A DNA stretch of 36,885 nt from a virus, in the IMG/VR virus record IMGVR_UViG_3300047667_000778, positions 1 to 36,885 of that record; one strand, 5' to 3'. Each line of letters opens with the position of its first letter. The first letter of the stretch is position 1. The position numbers and the translations under genes were made by a program. The notes below the pieces were generated by a model. It did not search any database. It was not told the DNA's origin and was given only the letters and a program-made list of their open reading frames with translations. This document shows positions 34,978 through 36,885 of the stretch, in pieces.

Positions 34978-35145
34978 TTAATTTTTTATCTTTGACTCTA
35001 ACTTTAATATGTATTTTCCTATTTTTGTATTTATAAATTCTTTATGCTCTTCGGCCCTTGTAGCCCATCCTCCGCTCACCACTAAGCCGCACAAATATTC
35101 AGTATGCCATTCGTATTTTAGGGGTGTTTCTTTTAATAGTTTCAT
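34978..35145 (-). CDS. Hypothetical protein, 55 aa, present only in the right copy
   Basis: ATG at 35145, TAA at 34978. MKLLKETPLKYEWHTEYLCG continues LVVSGGWATRAEEHKEFINT and ends LESKIKN. No family recognised. The bases upstream of its ATG (CGAAAATTAAAGTAAG) are the same as those upstream of the 71-aa gene in the left copy, so the left variant looks like a direct ATG-to-ATG replacement. Confidence 0.6.
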   Translation of the reverse strand: MKLLKETPLKYEWHTEYLCGLVVSGGWATRAEEHKEFINTKIGKYILKLESKIKN

Positions 35146-35162
35146 CTTACTTTAATTTTCGG

Positions 35163-35408
35163 TTAATCAATATCATTTCCTAGACATTTGTGCTTTTTGT
35201 AATCCCAATTTTCACACCATTCTTGTGCTTCTTTTTCTGTTGGAAAAACTATCTCTTCCCATAAAGAATTAAATCGAATATCCTTTTTACTGTGATTCAC
35301 TACACAATAGTAGTCTCCATTACCCGTAGTTGTGTATTCAAATATAAATCCTTTTGATCTACCTGTGTAGTCAATATCACCCCATGATGTTTTACTTGTA
35401 AATTTCAT
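35163..35408 (-). CDS. Hypothetical protein, 81 aa, present only in the right copy
   Basis: MKFTSKTSWGDIDYTGRSKG, then FIFEYTTTGNGDYYCVVNHS and EKEAQEWCENWDYKKHKCLG. Beta-rich with a C-terminal helix. No family recognised. Its end shares TTTTCGGTTAAT with the end of the DnaA-C-like gene, which may have guided recombination. Confidence 0.6.
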   Translation of the reverse strand: MKFTSKTSWGDIDYTGRSKGFIFEYTTTGNGDYYCVVNHSKKDIRFNSLWEEIVFPTEKEAQEWCENWDYKKHKCLGNDID

Positions 35409-35414
35409 AATCCG

Positions 35415-35711
35415 TTACTTCAATTTTCGGTTAATAGCTAATCTCAATCTTTGCTTAAGTACGTCGTCCGCGTTCAGTATAAACTTAGTCCGGTACGTAC
35501 TCGCGTTCCCTTTGTTTAGGGCTATGTACTTAGAAGCAACCACTCCGGATATACCAATCTCTGAGCTTATAAACATATAAGCACCCCTGGCCTTAGTTAT
35601 GTCATCGTTCCCGCCTCGGCCTGCGTCTTGCTTTGCGGTCATGTCATCGCGGCTTACCTTGTACGATTTGCAAACCACGGTTAGAACGTGGTCTAGTATT
35701 GTGTTGTTCAT
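35415..35711 (-). CDS. DnaA domain IV-like DNA-binding protein, 98 aa (right copy)
   Basis: Identical to the protein at 407-703 except Leu for Ile in KFILNADD. The same ITKARGAYMFISSEI and SKYIALNKGNASTYR segments are present. Here its stop is followed by the 81-aa gene rather than the 71-aa gene. It starts one base after the stop of the 67-aa allele. Confidence 0.7.
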   Translation of the reverse strand: MNNTILDHVLTVVCKSYKVSRDDMTAKQDAGRGGNDDITKARGAYMFISSEIGISGVVASKYIALNKGNASTYRTKFILNADDVLKQRLRLAINRKLK

Positions 35712-35915
35712 TTATTTGTTGTTTAGTGTAGCTGTAAAATCCTCCCAGTATTTGTGCTTTTCTAGCGACAAACCCCATGTAAAAGCATTATATAAGCTAC
35801 TTACTAATGAAGGGCTTAATAATTCAAGTCGATCACGACTAGTATTAGCTATTGCGTTCGCTCTGATTTCTGGGTCTTCGATTGTTTCGAACCACTCTTT
35901 AACTGTCTTTTCCAT
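35712..35915 (-). CDS. Conserved small phage protein, 67 aa (right allele)
   Basis: MEKTVKEWFETIEDPEIRAN, then a variable middle and AFTWGLSLEKHKYWEDFTAT. Same length and framework as 703-906 but only about 58% identical, with conserved WFETIEDP and YW residues. Divergence stops sharply at the flanking genes. Confidence 0.7.
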   Translation of the reverse strand: MEKTVKEWFETIEDPEIRANAIANTSRDRLELLSPSLVSSLYNAFTWGLSLEKHKYWEDFTATLNNK

Positions 35916-36775
35916 TACTTGTTATTTAATTGTTTGTTAAGTTCCTTCACTGCCATCTCTACGCGAGAGGTTAATAGTTCCTTGTCTGTTTGCGGGATAT
36001 CAAAAGTCCAGGAGGTTAAATTGGTATATTCTGATGCATCCATTAGGTAGGGAAAACTAGGCTCTTGACCGTCCGTAAGAAAGCCGACTATTTGATTATA
36101 GATCCACTCGCATAAGAAAGGCGTTAACCCCTCGGCTTCTGGTACAAAGTCCTGACTAATCCAATCTCTAATGTCTGGCAGTTCACTAGCATAAGGCACG
36201 TAAATAATGCTCTCGCCTTGGTCAAATTCAATATCTAGTTTGCTCTCAAGTAGGCAAGCGTTGCTAACTAACTGCCAGTAGTTCTCTGCCTTATCTACTT
36301 TGTAAACATCAAGCCCCGCGTTTTTTGCTTCGACTGTATCACAGTAAGCTGTTAAGCTCCACGGGCATTTAATATCTCCCACTATGTTATTATCTATCGT
36401 AGCCCGTAAAGCGTCTGGAATGCCGTTCCAGCGTGCTATGGTTTTATGTTCCACTCGGCCTTGTTGGTTGCCATCGCGGTAATTCATATCTAACTTGCGC
36501 TCGAAAACATAACGCTCTATGACCTTGCCCCAAGTTAAAGGTCTTGCGTGGCTTTCACTTTCTAAGGATCTCATTAGTTTTTCCTCTCTTACCTTCTCCT
36601 TGATATAAGATAGCGTAGTCGTGCCTAATATCTTAGGATCTTCAATTTGCTTGACTGAACTACCGACTCCCTTCTTAGGTCGCGCGGCTAGTTCGTCCTT
36701 TGTCATTGGTCGCTTACCTGCGCCTATTAATCTATGCGCGCTTGAGCTGCTGAAATTTGCTACTCTGGTAATCAT
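35915..36775 (-). CDS. YqaJ-type recombinase nuclease, 286 aa (right copy)
   Basis: Same enzyme as 906-1766, about 97% identical, with all motif residues kept (W82/G83/E87, D121, D134-K136, Q168). Differences cluster in variable positions (GVGKRS/GAGKRP, EAIKAG/EAKNAG, EYKDL/EYTNL), and most nucleotide changes are silent, so both copies are under purifying selection. Four-base overlap with the partner gene. Confidence 0.88.
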   Translation of the reverse strand: MITRVANFSSSSAHRLIGAGKRPMTKDELAARPKKGVGSSVKQIEDPKILGTTTLSYIKEKVREEKLMRSLESESHARPLTWGKVIERYVFERKLDMNYRDGNQQGRVEHKTIARWNGIPDALRATIDNNIVGDIKCPWSLTAYCDTVEAKNAGLDVYKVDKAENYWQLVSNACLLESKLDIEFDQGESIIYVPYASELPDIRDWISQDFVPEAEGLTPFLCEWIYNQIVGFLTDGQEPSFPYLMDASEYTNLTSWTFDIPQTDKELLTSRVEMAVKELNKQLNNK

Positions 36776-36885
36776 TTAAGGGCCTGTAAGTACTTATTGG
36801 TCTTAGCATATGAGCTTACCTCTTGATTGATTACAATGTCATTTAACCGCTCTTCTAAGCTTTCTGGCATAAGCTTAAACTTCTC
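36772..36885 (-). CDS. Recombination partner protein, C-terminal fragment cut by window edge
   Basis: The last 37 codons of the gene that is complete at 1763-2260; the rest lies beyond the window edge. One residue differs (KTNKYLQALK here, KTIKYLQALK there). Confidence 0.8.
   Translation of the reverse strand, partial: EKFKLMPESLEERLNDIVINQEVSSYAKTNKYLQALK

Larger units (their letters stand above)
34011..36885. repeat. Right copy of imperfect terminal overlap (pairs with 1-1876)
   Basis: Position 34011 aligns to base 1 and 36885 to base 1876. The right copy has two extra blocks, about 34210-34530 (one gene) and about 34741-35425 (three genes), in total 999 nt net. The edges of the second block coincide with the repeated TTAATTTTCGGTTAAT at 35151 and 35416 and with ATG junctions. 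The 67-aa gene is a divergent allele. Confidence 0.9.

Overview
The window is an AT-rich phage genome, almost certainly from a tailed (siphovirus-like) phage of a Bacteroidetes, probably flavobacterial, host. The host call rests on Bacteroidetes-type promoters (TTG, about 20 nt, then TAnnTTTG or TAnnTTG), weak Shine-Dalgarno sequences, a DUF3127 single-strand-binding-like protein with an acidic tail, and the type of portal, tail and small early genes. I see no integrase, no recombinase, no CI-like repressor, no reverse transcriptase, no CRISPR array and no tRNA. Nearly every gene lies on the minus strand, often with ATGA or TAATG stop/start overlaps.

Reading in the direction of transcription (high to low coordinates): 36885-33400 holds recombination genes (YqaJ-type exonuclease, its partner, DUF3127 protein) mixed with small membrane and unknown proteins. 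33395-25650 is an early region with NinG, a YopX-like protein, four paralogous mini winged-helix proteins, DUF3310, a metallophosphoesterase, a DnaD-like replication protein, an orphan DNA methyltransferase and two candidate structured RNAs (28974-29068 and 24265-24360, the latter lying in the small-gene block). 25633-21700 is a block of small unknown genes. From a promoter at 21679-21709 the late genes follow: terminase, tail completion, tail tip and tape measure, then (after a plus-strand island at 12298-13059) a ClpP-Nudix-scaffold fusion, major capsid protein, a probable tail tube, portal, adaptor, fibres, M15 endolysin and holins, ending at a terminator at 3355-3383. Two short operons, each with its own promoter and terminator, lead back to the recombination genes at 2260-1.

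The two ends overlap imperfectly: 1-1876 aligns with 34011-36885, with a few per cent divergence, one strongly diverged gene and about 1 kb of extra genes in the right-hand copy. I read this as a circular or circularly permuted genome of about 34.0-35.0 kb whose contig ends come from two strain variants; a true duplication of the exonuclease module is the alternative.

Most notable: a short RNA with two hairpins whose loops are perfectly complementary over 8 nt (kissing loops), the second being a terminator; a compact three-way-junction element; the protease-Nudix-scaffold fusion; the four-member winged-helix family next to a set of near-identical promoters; and several direct repeats that mark recent gene gain. 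Thirteen genes shorter than 60 codons were read directly from the sequence.
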